DNA of 64,000 bases from Nymphaea colorata (taxonomy: Eukaryota > Streptophyta > Magnoliopsida > Nymphaeales > Nymphaeaceae): positions 124,001 to 188,000 of the forward strand of contig NC_045141.1 of assembly GCF_008831285.2 (NCBI RefSeq), read 5' to 3'. Below, one piece after another: positions 11,089 through 23,200 of the stretch. The notes under the pieces were generated by a model. The model saw nothing but the letters and a program-made list of their open reading frames with translations. It was not told the origin of the DNA and made no database searches. How positions within the stretch are numbered: position 1 is the stretch's first letter; every line of letters begins with the position of its first letter. A program made the position numbers and the translations under genes.

Positions 11089-12294
11089 TTAACTAATTAG
11101 ACCACGATCATCTTCTAAATGGTACAATAGATTCTTAAATGTAAGACCATCCAAAACGCCTTTCTCTTTTAACTCCCATAACATCTTCTTAGCTTTTTCA
11201 ACCTCCCCTAGTCGGCAAACCTCATCCAAGATAGTCCGGCATGTCACTAAGTCTGGTAATTTACCCTTCTCAATCATCTCCTTCATAAATCTCACAGCAT
11301 CATCAACCTCGCCAGAAATTGCCAGGCAATTAACCAGTGAACTATAAGCCTTAGCACTAGGAGTATGGCCTCTAGATACCATCTCCCTGTATAATGACTT
11401 TGCGTTGATTGATCGACCTTGCGCACATAGACCATGAATGAGATGGTCATAAGTATATGCATTTGGCTGGCAACTATAAACGACCTCCATCTGGTGGAAG
11501 ATTCTCAATGCATCATTCAAATGCATCGAGGAAACATAACCTCTGACCATAAAATTCAACGTGAAGATATCAGGCCTAACACCATCATCAACCATTTGCC
11601 TGAATAGGCACCTCATCGTCTGCATATACATATGGCTAATGTAGGAGTTGCTCCCCTTACTTAGCATAGCATTGAACAAGAGGTTGTACGTCCTCAAAGA
11701 AGGCCTACAGCCCAAGCGCTTAGAGTTTTTCATATGCTTGAAGACACGAACAGCTTTGCTTAGTTTCCTTCCTTCACAGTAGAAGTAAATGATGGTGGTA
11801 AACACCGGCTCGCTATGGAAGCATGAATTAGCCAGCACTTGATCAGCAAGGGCATCCATCCTATCATACAACTTGAAAGACCCAAGTTTCTTTATGGTGA
11901 CATGGTATGTACAGACGTCGTGCTTGAACCTTGGTTGCTGTGAAGCCCAATTAAAGAGGTGGAGACATATCAGAGGGTCATTTTGGAGATACAGAGCGCG
12001 CGTTAAATCTTGTGCAGTGAACCTTGGTGGAAGTTGAGATATAGATCTTTTGAGTTTTGACATATCTATAGTTGGATTTTGAGGAGTTTTGGCAGGTGGG
12101 TGTTTGATGGGGCGTTTCAAGCTGGAATTTATGGGCAAGATCAAGGGCCTCGTGGTGTTGGAACATAGTGAAGAACGAAAGCAAAAATTAAAGGGAGACT
12201 CATGAATTCGGCAGAACAACGCCTTGGGATTGCTAGTAGAGAGGAATTTGGTGCGGAAGGAATGCAATAACCTGGCTTCATTTCCCATCTCCAA
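11089..12294 (-). CDS. P-class pentatricopeptide repeat protein, probably organellar
   Basis: The frame encodes 401 residues without introns, as is usual for plant PPR genes. The N-terminal 60-70 residues are rich in Ser, Arg and Asn and poor in acidic residues, which fits a mitochondrial or plastid transit peptide. From about residue 140 to the end, helical repeats of about 35 residues recur. Examples are RTYNLLFNAMLSKGS, DIFTLNFMVRGY, NAYTYDHLIHGLCAQG, SAKAYSSLVNCLA and DLVTCRTILDEVCRLGEVEK. No E, DYW or SMR domain follows, so it is P-class, a type that binds organellar RNA. From memory it resembles the Arabidopsis At2g27800/At3g25210 type, but I could not check this. The first Met at 12,294 is chosen because it precedes the transit-like region. 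A decayed copy of its 5' part lies upstream. Confidence 0.9.
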   Translation of the reverse strand: MEMGNEARLLHSFRTKFLSTSNPKALFCRIHESPFNFCFRSSLCSNTTRPLILPINSSLKRPIKHPPAKTPQNPTIDMSKLKRSISQLPPRFTAQDLTRALYLQNDPLICLHLFNWASQQPRFKHDVCTYHVTIKKLGSFKLYDRMDALADQVLANSCFHSEPVFTTIIYFYCEGRKLSKAVRVFKHMKNSKRLGCRPSLRTYNLLFNAMLSKGSNSYISHMYMQTMRCLFRQMVDDGVRPDIFTLNFMVRGYVSSMHLNDALRIFHQMEVVYSCQPNAYTYDHLIHGLCAQGRSINAKSLYREMVSRGHTPSAKAYSSLVNCLAISGEVDDAVRFMKEMIEKGKLPDLVTCRTILDEVCRLGEVEKAKKMLWELKEKGVLDGLTFKNLLYHLEDDRGLIS

Positions 12295-12447
12295 CGGCTG
12301 AAAGCAGTAATACCGGAGGAAATGGCCCTCGCCTTTTTTCTTTCAAGTAGTAGAAATGAGGACCCTTTGGTGAAGACAGATCTCTCAATCAGGTGCAAAA
12401 GTCTCTCCGAAGGAAACCACCGGACTATGGCAACGATTCCAAGAGAG

Positions 12448-12665
12448 CCAAGTGTTTGATAGGGCGTTTCAAGCGGGAATACAAGATCAAGGACTTGCAG
12501 AGAGTCGACGAGGGGAGAAAAAAATTTAACGGGGATTGATCAATCCGACAGAACAACGCCTTGGTATTTGGTGGAGAGGAATTTGGTGCGAGACAATGAA
12601 ATAGCATGGCCTCGATGTCCGTCCCCAACGGCTGGAAGACTGAAAGCAGTCAATCCGGAGCATTG
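12448..12665 (-). pseudogene. Duplicated 5' fragment of the PPR gene
   Basis: This region repeats the first part of the PPR gene at about 12,100-12,320. Matching words include TTTGAT-GGGCGTTTCAAG, CAGAACAACGCCTTGG, GAGGAATTTGGTGCG and CCAACGGCTG. Its minus-strand translation still reads KALFCRI-QSPLNFF and LKRPIKH, close to the gene's own transit-peptide region, and then stops. None of the PPR repeats is present, so it is a truncated tandem copy with no protein function expected. It lies directly upstream of the intact gene and could carry duplicated promoter or leader sequence. Confidence 0.8.
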
Positions 12666-15569
12666 AAGTGAACACGAAGGTGCTGACCTCCAGCAAAACA
12701 GAAGCGGACATTACAGAAACGGCCCTAAGTTCGACCAAAGAACAGCAAATAGCCCTACCAATGTCCCTAACTCACCTGTAACAGAACATGCGTTGTGCGA
12801 GGATGCCCATAGCTGTCTAGATTAGAGTTTATGTACCAGCTTTATGCTTAACCAAGGAAGACTTAGGTTACCCTAGGTTGACTAAGATAGGTTTGAACAC
12901 TATGGACAAGCTTGGGTCTTGTAGGTTCGGTTGTACTGAGACAGATTCATATGTGCCCACTAGGCTTGAACCAGACTAGGCTCGGGCTTGCATACACTGG
13001 GCCCTTTTGGCGTGATAGGCCAGGTCAAGCCCTGAATCCACGTTCAGTCATGGATGAGCCACGTGCGCTCAGTTAGCTGGATTTAGCGTGAACCAGGTCT
13101 AGTTTTATGTATATTGTGGATATACATATTCACCACAAGTTTGCTAGGTTTAAAACTTAAAGAAGTATGAAAACACGAAAATATAATAAAAGACAAAAAT
13201 GCCCCCAAATATCTTTTGCAAAATGATCATTTTGCCCTTCGTGGTCATGTCCAGATTTTGGTAAATTACATGGTATAAACTATATCACATCATAGAGCAT
13301 GTGAAAAGATTCCTATATCTGAAATTTTATGCCAAAACTCTTTCTGATTTATACAACATGTGGCCTAGATCTTAGTAACTTAATAGAAAAGATGCCCACG
13401 TTTTAAGTTTAAGCAATTTTTTCGGAGTTAAGTAAAACTTTTTGAAAGAGGATTCTTTTTGTTATTGTATGAAATTTTTTGTAGTTGATAAGATTCAAAT
13501 TAGTTTCCTGTCACACCCGTGGGCATAATAAAGACACTTCTAGATAGAGAGAGATGGAGATATACATACAAAATTAAATATTGCGGTATTATAGGCCTTT
13601 ACATGTCTAATAAACACGACATTTGGCGATTTCTTAATTTCTTTCCTTTTCTTTCTTTCATACACGAACACACCTTAAATTTCTTTCTTTTTCTTTCTTT
13701 GTTTTTCTTCCTTCTCCATCCTTTAATGTTGTTCCTTGTCCTCTATCAACATAGTGCAACTGTCTAAGAACAATTCATCTTTCATGGTGATTGGTTTGTT
13801 CAGGATTTCATATTAATCAATTCAATGCAAGTCTGCATTCCAGCGACTAGTCTTCTTTAGTGGGTGATCTCCAGGTTAGAGGCTCTCTCTCTCTCGCTCT
13901 CATTTTTTTTTTTTGGCAAAAAGGACGGGAAATTTATTACTGCTCAATGCAATTTTGGTTGCATTGGTTTTTATTCTGTTCCAGTAATGTAGGTGTCCAC
14001 GTTCGATTGTTTGATCGAATCAGTCGATTAAATTTTCTGTTCTTTTTAAATATTTAACATCCTTCATATGCGTAGAGCATTTGTGGATGCTGGATTTCTG
14101 TTGCTAAAATTTCGGCTGATTAAATACAGAACAAGGTTCTTGTTTGATCCACAAAACTGAGAGATTATGATGCAAGTGGGTGGTCCACCACGCTACATGG
14201 AGAGAACCTCAGAACAACTATATGGTAAACATATATGAAAAAAATTCTTGTTTGTTCCATAAAACTGAGAGATTGTGATGCACGTGTACGGTCCACCACA
14301 TCAGTGTTCCATGTAGAGACAATCTCAGAATAACTATATGGTAAATATATATTTCATTAGCAGACATGCAATTGAACCAACGAGTTCAGCGTGCCAAAGA
14401 TACTTGGTCATCGCCAAAAAGAGTGTTGAAGCATGCAAAGCACCTAGGAACGTTCATAGATTGGATTTGAGTGGGACGTACCCCTTTCAATGTTCGATTA
14501 ATTTGATGTTAGATATTCTCATCTAAATTCAGATTTGAATACAAATGAAGAAAGGCTTATACCATTTATTACGGAAGAAGAAACTAAGCAAAAAGATAAA
14601 TGATGAGATCTATTCAAAAGCTTACTTTTTTTATTTGACATTAACTTAATGGCAGACAGAATTCCATTGGTTGCAGTTCACTTAATGGTTTCAATCAAAC
14701 CTTCACTGCAGTATAGACATTTAAGGTATTTAACTCTTCCAAAGCGCACCTGTTCGAAATCAAAGGCGGCAAATAATGTATCAGTTTTAGCGTCACCATA
14801 CCAAGAGAGACCACGTGGATTTATAGTGATTAACCCTATTGAGAAATTTTGAATGCAACCTAGTTAATGGAATGCCAAAACTTCGAAAATCCATGGAGGA
14901 GAACTCTTTCAACAACGTCAAGAAGCTCGTACTCTCAGAAAGGAATCTTGCAGGTTTTACCAATCAGAGGTCATCCGATCTGCGTTACTGACATGGTATG
15001 GGCAAGAGAGGAGAAACAGAGAATGATGATTAAAAATCAAAGGCGTCAATGAGACAGTGACGACTTGAAAGTACTGCCACTTCAACAAAGTACAATAATA
15101 ACTGCAGCAGCTAAAAAATTGACAGATGCCAGCTCAACAACGATCTTTGATCTCCCAAGGTTCCAAATTAAACTGACACATTGCGAAACACAGTTTGAAG
15201 ATTCAGAGTCCAGTTTACATGGATATTGAAGCTTTGAAACCAAATGATTCTTTCCGAACAGAAACATACTTCTTGCTGTCACTGCTTGTCCCGTTATTGC
15301 TACAGTACTGACATGTGATTTTGCATTGAAGCAGCACCTGTTTGCAGACTATAAGTGGCAAATGAAAAAAACATGCACGTGAATCTATCTTCTCCCTTGG
15401 TGGATGAATTTGCAGTCATGCAAACCTTGGAAACCATCTTCACTTTCTTTTTAAATCATCTTGTGGAATCAAGACAAATAGCTCCTTAACCTGGCAACCA
15501 TACAATACACGAGTACCATTAGTAAAGGTTTTTAATATGCTGAAATGCAATGGTTTAAAACAGACATCT
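12666..15569. other. Intergenic region between the PPR and VSR genes
   Basis: No gene is supported between the PPR fragment and the VSR stop codon at 15,570. The stretch includes a tandem duplication at 14,132-14,350 and a pyrimidine-rich patch around 13,630-13,740. Open frames are short and have no family signature. The 3' untranslated region of VSR would lie just below 15,570. Confidence 0.4.
14132..14350 (+). repeat. Imperfect tandem duplication, about 110 bp x 2
   Basis: Copy 1 (about 14,132-14,236) and copy 2 (about 14,247-14,350) share TTCTTGTTTG, AAAACTGAGAGATT, GGTCCACCAC, CTCAGAA-AACTATATGGTAAA and a final ATATA stretch. Copy 2 has a short insertion near CATCAGTGTTCC. No coding content is seen. 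Confidence 0.8.
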
Positions 15570-17055
15570 TCAACCCATTATTGGAATCATGTCAGTACCA
15601 TTTTGATTTTGTGCATGCTCATCATGGGAATGGCTTGGGACCTCCGATTGGCTATCAAGTGGCATGTATTGAGCCATAATTGCCCTGATTTCTGAATCCA
15701 TGTAAGACTGCAAGAATTAAAAGGGCAAAAACAGATATGATCAGAGGTGTGGTGCTCGCTAGATTAAAACTGTGAGAAGCATTCACTTGACATAAAGAAG
15801 CAGAATTGTGGAAGCATTTTTTTTCTTCAGTGGAAAAGGTAGACAGAATAAGCAGTTTAAAAATACATAGAGAAGACTTGGTTTGTCTGTGTAGACAGCA
15901 CTACATTGAAGCAGAACTTAGTTATGAGTTTCTTATACCAAAATCATGTGTGCAGGCCTCTAAGTCCTTGCTGTTGAAAATGGAGGAAACCTCAATAATG
16001 GAGTAATCAAATCCCGTGATCATGGGCTGGTAAGTAAACTACTTCCTGGACTAAATTATAAGTCATGCCATAGAAGAGTAGATAAAGTACATAATTTGTA
16101 GCTGGAAGCATCATGACCTTACCCTCAGTCTATACTTGTAGACAATATATGCACCTAGTGCAGCCACAGCCAAACCAACCAAAATCACCCAGACAGCTGT
16201 CCATATGGTCTTTGCTTCTTGAGCCTTCTTACCTGTGCATAAAACCCACAATAAGGAATATTTTCCAAGGAGGTCCAACCAATGTTGATATAGACTAAAA
16301 GGAAACATGAAATTCATAGGAAGCCACTGATCTATGTATCCTCATTCCCCAAAGAGAAGCAAAGCAGTCTGCAAGCAAATATTGGAACAAGACAACATAC
16401 TTATGCAGGTATCATGGTCTCTGATGTACAGAAGATCCCCACTACAATGGCACTCATAGCCTCCCCATGTATTATCACAGTGGCATTCTGGACACTGACA
16501 AGCTGTCTTCTCCTTACATTCATTGATATCTGTCATGAAGAAAAAAGGTACTTTTGCAATTAAGAAGTGGCACAGCCTGTAGCTTTTCAGGAACTTGTAG
16601 GTTTCTTGGAAAACAAGTGAACTTCCAAAATGCTTGAGAAAGTTCTGAGATACTACTGAACTTTAAACACCAAAGATCAATAAAATTTTCCAGCTTGACA
16701 GGTGTACTAATGATTTTTGGCAGGAAACGAGGTCAACATCGAGGGGTCATTTGAAGCACAAGGAACTGTCAAACATGTAGAATATAAAGGTTAAAGAAGA
16801 AACAGGCAAACATGTAAAATGAGCAAACCTTCACATTTCTTGAACCCATCACCTCTGAATCCAGAAGGACATTTGCATCCATTGGTCTGGTCCTGTATAT
16901 AGCGAAAAGAAAGATGAGAATGTGCTGGAATGAAAAAAAAAATGGCGATATGACACTGGTTACAAGACTCACAGAACATGCAGAGGCAGTTAATCCGTTT
17001 CGACTTTCGTGCCAACAGCCTCCATGATTGAGCTTGCATCTTCCTGGTCCATTTG
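15570..17055 (-). CDS. VSR: VSR exons 8-12: EGF-like repeats, membrane segment, tail
   Basis: Exon 8 (17,055-16,973) encodes [20 protein letters not shown]. Exon 9 (16,892-16,829) encodes [15 protein letters not shown]. Exon 10 (16,529-16,401) is a calcium-binding-type EGF repeat ([18 protein letters not shown] to [14 protein letters not shown]). Exon 11 (16,232-16,123) holds the membrane segment around [19 protein letters not shown] followed by the basic KYRLR stop-transfer. Exon 12 (15,707-15,570) encodes the tail [20 protein letters not shown] and ends at TGA in 15,570-15,572. YMPL is the adaptor-binding signal known from VSRs. All acceptor and donor sites are canonical. Confidence 0.93.
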
Positions 17056-17228
17056 CTGCATGAGGAATAAGAATGATGAGTGAAAAGGGAAGCAGTCCAA
17101 ACAATCCTGCCTACTTTCTTTCTGCATCAGATAAGCTTCCTGTTACTAGAATGACAAAAAAATGCTGATATCAGACGGGTTTTAAATATTTAGTCAACCA
17201 GCAACATCCAGCAGCTGGCTGATTTCAA

Positions 17229-17288
<60 letters not shown>

Positions 17289-18959
17289 AATGAGAGAGAG
17301 AGAGAGAAGTGGTAATGGACTGCAACATACTGCACCTGACTACCACAGTCATGAATCAAATTTTACAAAACTAACTGCATAGATATGATCTCCATTTTGA
17401 GGCCATGGAATTAAAAAAAGTTTCTTTTATATATGTATAGATAAGAAGTTATGAGACAAAAAATTAAGAAAGATATGATTTAAAGACTAAGTCACTAACA
17501 GAGAAAGAACACACATAAAAAGGAACATGTTTTTTTTCAGTCCAAGGTTTTCAAACATGAGATATTACTTCCGTGTGTAGTTTTACAGAAAAAATTTCTT
17601 GGCTGAGATATTCAGCTACAGTGCATTACAATAGTTTGTATCTCTATACATATGTGTACACATATATACATATACATAAAGAGAGAGAGAATCATACAAG
17701 TCTGGACAATGATGATGTCAAAAAGGTAGAACACCAGAGTTGAATGAGAAAAAATATATAAAAAGCAATGCATGCTTTAAAAGAAGCTTACAACGCAAGA
17801 TGGACAAGTCCTTTACAACACAGAATGCATCAGAGAGGGAGCTAGCAATTTGGGTAGACCATCAGAGAGGGAGCCAGCCAAGAGGGACAAGTCCTTTATA
17901 TTTTTCAAAATCTTTTGTCACCTTTAGTCTTAACTTTGTACCAATGTTATCCGTATCGTACGATACGTACCGTATAGGCATAGAAAACCTATGCGGTATG
18001 CTTACGATACAGGATACACTAGTGTATCACACGTATCATACGATACAGGTGATACACCTACGTATCGTACGATACGGGAAAAACCGCAAAAAAGGCCCCT
18101 TTTTGCGTTATGTTTTAAAGTCTAAACACTCCTCTCTCTCTCTTCTTGTTTCTAAAGACTCTAAGAGACGTGGGAGGGAAAGATTTTGCCCATTTTCATA
18201 AAAAATCACTAAGGATTCATCGATTTGGGAGAGCCTACTACCCGTTGAAGAAGCTTTCTCGTAGTGGGAATAGTGAGAAGCTTGGAGAAAGAGGGTTTTC
18301 TAGTTCCTAAGATTCTATAAAATTTTCAAGATTAAAATTGTGATGGATGCTTATTATGTTATTTTGAATTTCTAATTTCTTATTTTTCAATGTGTTGTTG
18401 ATATACATGAATTTTCTTTATGTATGATGATTTTTTATATTGTCTTTATTTTTTCTGCTTTTTTGTTTATTTTCTGGATTTTTTCAGATTTTTTATGATT
18501 TTTTCTCTATTATTTTCTGATTTTTTAATATATTTTTAAATTAAGAAATTAATTATACGATATGCTACCCTACGTTACGATACGGCGTATAGGTCGGCCA
18601 GACCGATACACATTACACTACACCTTTTACAACATTGCTTTGTACATTCCAGAGCATAAACAATTAAAAAACTAAAACTCTTGCAGTCAACAAATTGAAG
18701 TTTTGATCATCACAGTCAAAAACAACTACAAGGAATACTTTGAATATAATACTAAACAATGAAGCATACAAACTGGCACTCCTGCTATTGATTACAAGGG
18801 AAGAACACTCCCATATTTATAGACTAGATGAAGGAGAAAAGAAGAAGAGTGGACTAATTCCAACGGTTAGCAAGCTAAGAACAAAAAATAAAGAAAAATA
18901 CAAAACAAAAAAAGAAGATAAGAAAAAAGAAAATAAAAGGAAATACTAATGCAAAGATC

Positions 18960-19019
<60 letters not shown>

Positions 19020-19235
19020 TAAATATAAATCAATGCTTCCATGTGCCGGATAATTGCCGAATGGTTAAAATTCAAAATTCATCACTAAAATGGTCATAAA
19101 TCATCACTAAAAGCATCATAAACCATCGCCGCACCACAAACCATGGATAATGCTAATTAAGTAACTCTTTTTTAGCACTAAATCTTATTTAGAGTCATGT
19201 GGCAACATTCGGCACATGGCAGCATTGAATGCCCC

Positions 19236-19278
<43 letters not shown>

Positions 19279-19514
19279 ACACACACATATATATATGTAT
19301 ATATATATATATCAGAGAATTGATATCTACTGGCTGCTAGTGGTTAAATATTCAAAAGTCATGGCTAAATGCACCATAAACCATGGCAAAAAACATCATA
19401 AACCATTTCTAATGCTTCCATTGTATGGCGACTCCAGCGATGGTTTTTAAATATTTTTGTCAACCAATAACACCAAGCAGCTGGCTGATACCGATCTCTC
19501 TGTCTTTCTCTCTC

Positions 19515-19565
<51 letters not shown>

Positions 19566-19775
19566 GAAAAATCTGGCAACTATCCAGCACATGGCAACAT
19601 TAACTCTCTCTCTGGCTGATGCATTTGGTGAGGGGTGAGGGTCTTCTTTACAAGGGACTGCAAGAGACCAGCCCTTTTCAGCTGTTGTGCATCCTATGGC
19701 TGACCACTTGATTTTTACTTATATTTTTCATTGTGAGATCTGCCAGTTCCGAGAAAGTGGGACTCAATGGCTTTG

Positions 19776-19836
<61 letters not shown>

Positions 19837-20177
19837 AAACAATCCCACACCTATACATAAATCATTGCCACAAACGTTATTATCGGGTTTTAAACGACAA
19901 GGCTTTACTGAGGCATTTTTCGGCAAAATTGTTTTCTCGGGAGAATCTCAAGAAAATTTTGGCTATATTTTTAAAAAGAAAAAATACTAAAATTATCCAA
20001 AAAATGAAATAAATGAGAAAAAATAAGAATAAAAAACTATCTGGATAAAACGATAAAAATGATGTGTAAGTAATGATGGAAATGAAGATAAATAATTTAA
20101 CTCACTTTTAGACTTTAAAACAAAAATAACATAAATGTCAGGTCTTTTTTGAAAGATACATGACATATGTGACAATG

Positions 20178-20223
<46 letters not shown>

Positions 20224-23200
20224 TGAAAAAGTAATATATGACATGATATATATAATATACATACATATATATATACACACACAGCACACACACACACACA
20301 CAAATGCTTACAGTGAATCTAGTATTCCTCCTCAAACTTATAGTGCTACCATCGAAAGTTTGTGAAGAAGAAATTGAAACCTTGGTGAACAAGACAAGAA
20401 CTTTAGTGAAGAATCTATAAGTTAGACATCCTAAACAAACAAACACACACCCTTATGGCTTTTTAGAGATTTTCTTTTCAAACAAAACGATAATCAATCC
20501 TGATAAGTCTAGTTCTTCTATGATACGTGTGATGGCTGGTTATGTGAATAGCACTTCTATTATCACAGCAAAGTTTGGTAACTTCTTCTAGACGAATTCC
20601 CATATCTTTCAAGTTTCAACAAAGTCTTGAACCAAATAATTTGCATAGTGGTTGTCGTCATCATTTGGTATTCAGCTTCAGTTGGCAAAAAGGAGGCCTT
20701 TGTTTGGTTTTTGCATCGCATAAATCAGGGACTCACCTAAAAGTACACAGAAACTAGCGGTAGAGTGTCATTATTAGGGTCTCCACCTCGATCAATATTA
20801 GTATAGGCAATCATGTTTAAAGATGAAGAGGAAAATAAAGACAGCCCTTTTGTGATTATGTTTTTGATTTGATGATTCAAATTACAAGACCATGTAGAAA
20901 AATATAGGAGCATAAGAGGTCGTTTGATGGCCACAGGACACGGAATGGAACACGTGTGTCCTGTTCAGTTGATTTTTTTGTCAAACACTGTCCACGAAAC
21001 AGGCTGAACACGACGAACGATTGGACAAGAGTTTAAATTTTACTTTTGTTCCATTCTGTTCCGAGCTAACTCTCGGAACATACAGAACAGCCCCTCCCGC
21101 CCCCGACCCTGAGCCCCCGACCCCGTTGCCTCTCTCCTCCTTCGTCTCTGCCCCTGAACTGCCTTTCTCCTCCGCCTCCGCCCCCGTCCCCGTTGTCTTT
21201 CTCTCCTTCTCCTCCTTCTCCACCCCCATGCTGCCTTTCTCCTCCGTCTTTATCTCCGCCCTCAAGCTGCCCTAGCCCTTCCTGTTTCTTTCCTTTTCCT
21301 CCGTCCCCCGAGCTGCCCTAGCCCTGTCTGTTTCTGGTTTCAGGTCAACCGGAGTCATTGAGGGAGTTATTTGCCCCCGTTGGTCTTTGCCATTCATCGG
21401 CCTCTTCCGTTGGAATAAGGAAGAAGGGGAGAAAGACGTAGAGCTTTCTGTTTCCAAGTGATTGAAGATTTCAGCACCAGTAGTGAAGTGAGTAATCATC
21501 TCTTTCTCTCCCTCTTTCTCCTGAACCTGTAGTTGGCACTTGTTACTATGCTCGAGCTTCGTGTCTGTTGTTTTGAGCCAGATTATGCAGGCTCCATCAC
21601 AGTCACACCTACTCTCGTTCTTGGAAAATTTTCTCAGTGAGAAAAGTCCTATCCTAAGTCACACGGGTGCGGGTGGGGGGAAACGGGTGCAGACATGGCA
21701 AATATTATATTCTAAAAAATGATAAAATGAAGAAAGAACATTAAAAATCATAAAAGATGCAAAAAACATATAAGTTTGTGCAAGTTTATACAAGTTTATG
21801 CATGAAAACAATGTTTTTTAAATTCCAAAATCTCTGTTTTCCCAAAGAACATTAAAAATTCCAAAATCTCATGTTTCCCAAAGACCTGTCGTGTCCAAGT
21901 GTCGGGATCCGAGTGTCTGAGTGTCGACACTGATACGCAGCCCCTTTTGAGGTGTCCGTGTGACTTAGGTCCTATCTAAATTTTTCATTAGCCAGCACTG
22001 GAGTTGTCTTCTCTAGTGCAAATGGTAGAGCAGGGGAAGGCCTGGGTCCTTCGCTCTACCTTAACTTCATTTAGTTCAAAATTTTGATTTTCTTTTTTAT
22101 ATATTGTTTAATGGTGGGATGGAAAAATCAGAACCAATTGGCTCGCATTTTGGTCGTTTCCTGTGGCTCAGTTCGTGGGTAATAAATTCTGGCATTCTTT
22201 GTTGGATTTTCCGATGGTTTGTTTGTTTAAGTCTTCTACTGGTTATTCGTTGTCTTTGTTTTAAGTTTTTTATTGTTTTTCAGCCATCTATTAAGTTAAT
22301 GCGGTGCTTAGGTTATTGGTTTAGTGGCCCAGCTATCATTGGTTTTATTCATGATTGTTTCCATTGCTGTTGAATTCCATACTCATGGTGATTTAGTTTT
22401 TGAAACAGTTTTCTGCGTCAATGTTTTAAAATTTTCAGAATAGGTCAAGCCTTGAAGGTGTCAAATGCTCCCAAAGCGTATAAACTGCTTTTAGATCGTG
22501 CTTGTCTTTCTTTTCAGTTTCCAGATTTTCAAGATTCTATTTGAATTTACGTCTCCTTTACATTGAATCTGAGAATAAATACTTTTAGCAGTTAGTAGCA
22601 ATTGTATTTTTTTATTTATGAGCACAAGTTTAAATATAACTTGCAAAATAGGAAGACAACAAATCAGATGCACATACACATTATCCCCTTTCCCCTTAAC
22701 CCATCTTCTGGTTGACATCTTGTTTTTTTCTATTTGATAGAATTTTGTAATTAACTCCATTGAAATTTGAAGCTATTTCAATTATGTCATGTATACAAGC
22801 GCACTGTTTCTTTCTTGATTTTGCCTCTGCTGACGAATTGCTCAATGGAAGACTAGGCTAAGTGAAATTGATAGAGAAAGAAATCAAAAGCTTAGGCCAG
22901 TTAATGTGCCATCCTCTACTGAAGGCTTGATTCATTGACTGATGAGAGATCAATGTACATAGATGGTGTATGTGCATCTTGCTGAAAGTGATTTTTCCTG
23001 TTTCTCATGGATATGTTATTCGTATTCCTAGCTTAAGAAAAGGAGAAGCCAAGTTCATTTTCATGCGATTGAATAATTGGTGACCTTCCTGAGCATTTTC
23101 ATAACATCCTTTCTCTATGAATTCAAGGAATCAGAGGGAAGGGCCGACCCTTCCTCATGCTTCATAGTCGGCACCAGACATGACAGTGAAAAAAGGGATT

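Noticed and set aside
18875-20446. Frames with Tyr-Ile and Cys-Val runs
   Set aside because: They are produced by (TA)n and (AC)n arrays and have no conserved part.
21021-21275. Pro/Ser-rich frame that could be a cell-wall or signalling peptide
   Set aside because: It lies in the GC- and pyrimidine-rich leader of the 7.8-kb Harbinger element; the composition alone explains it.
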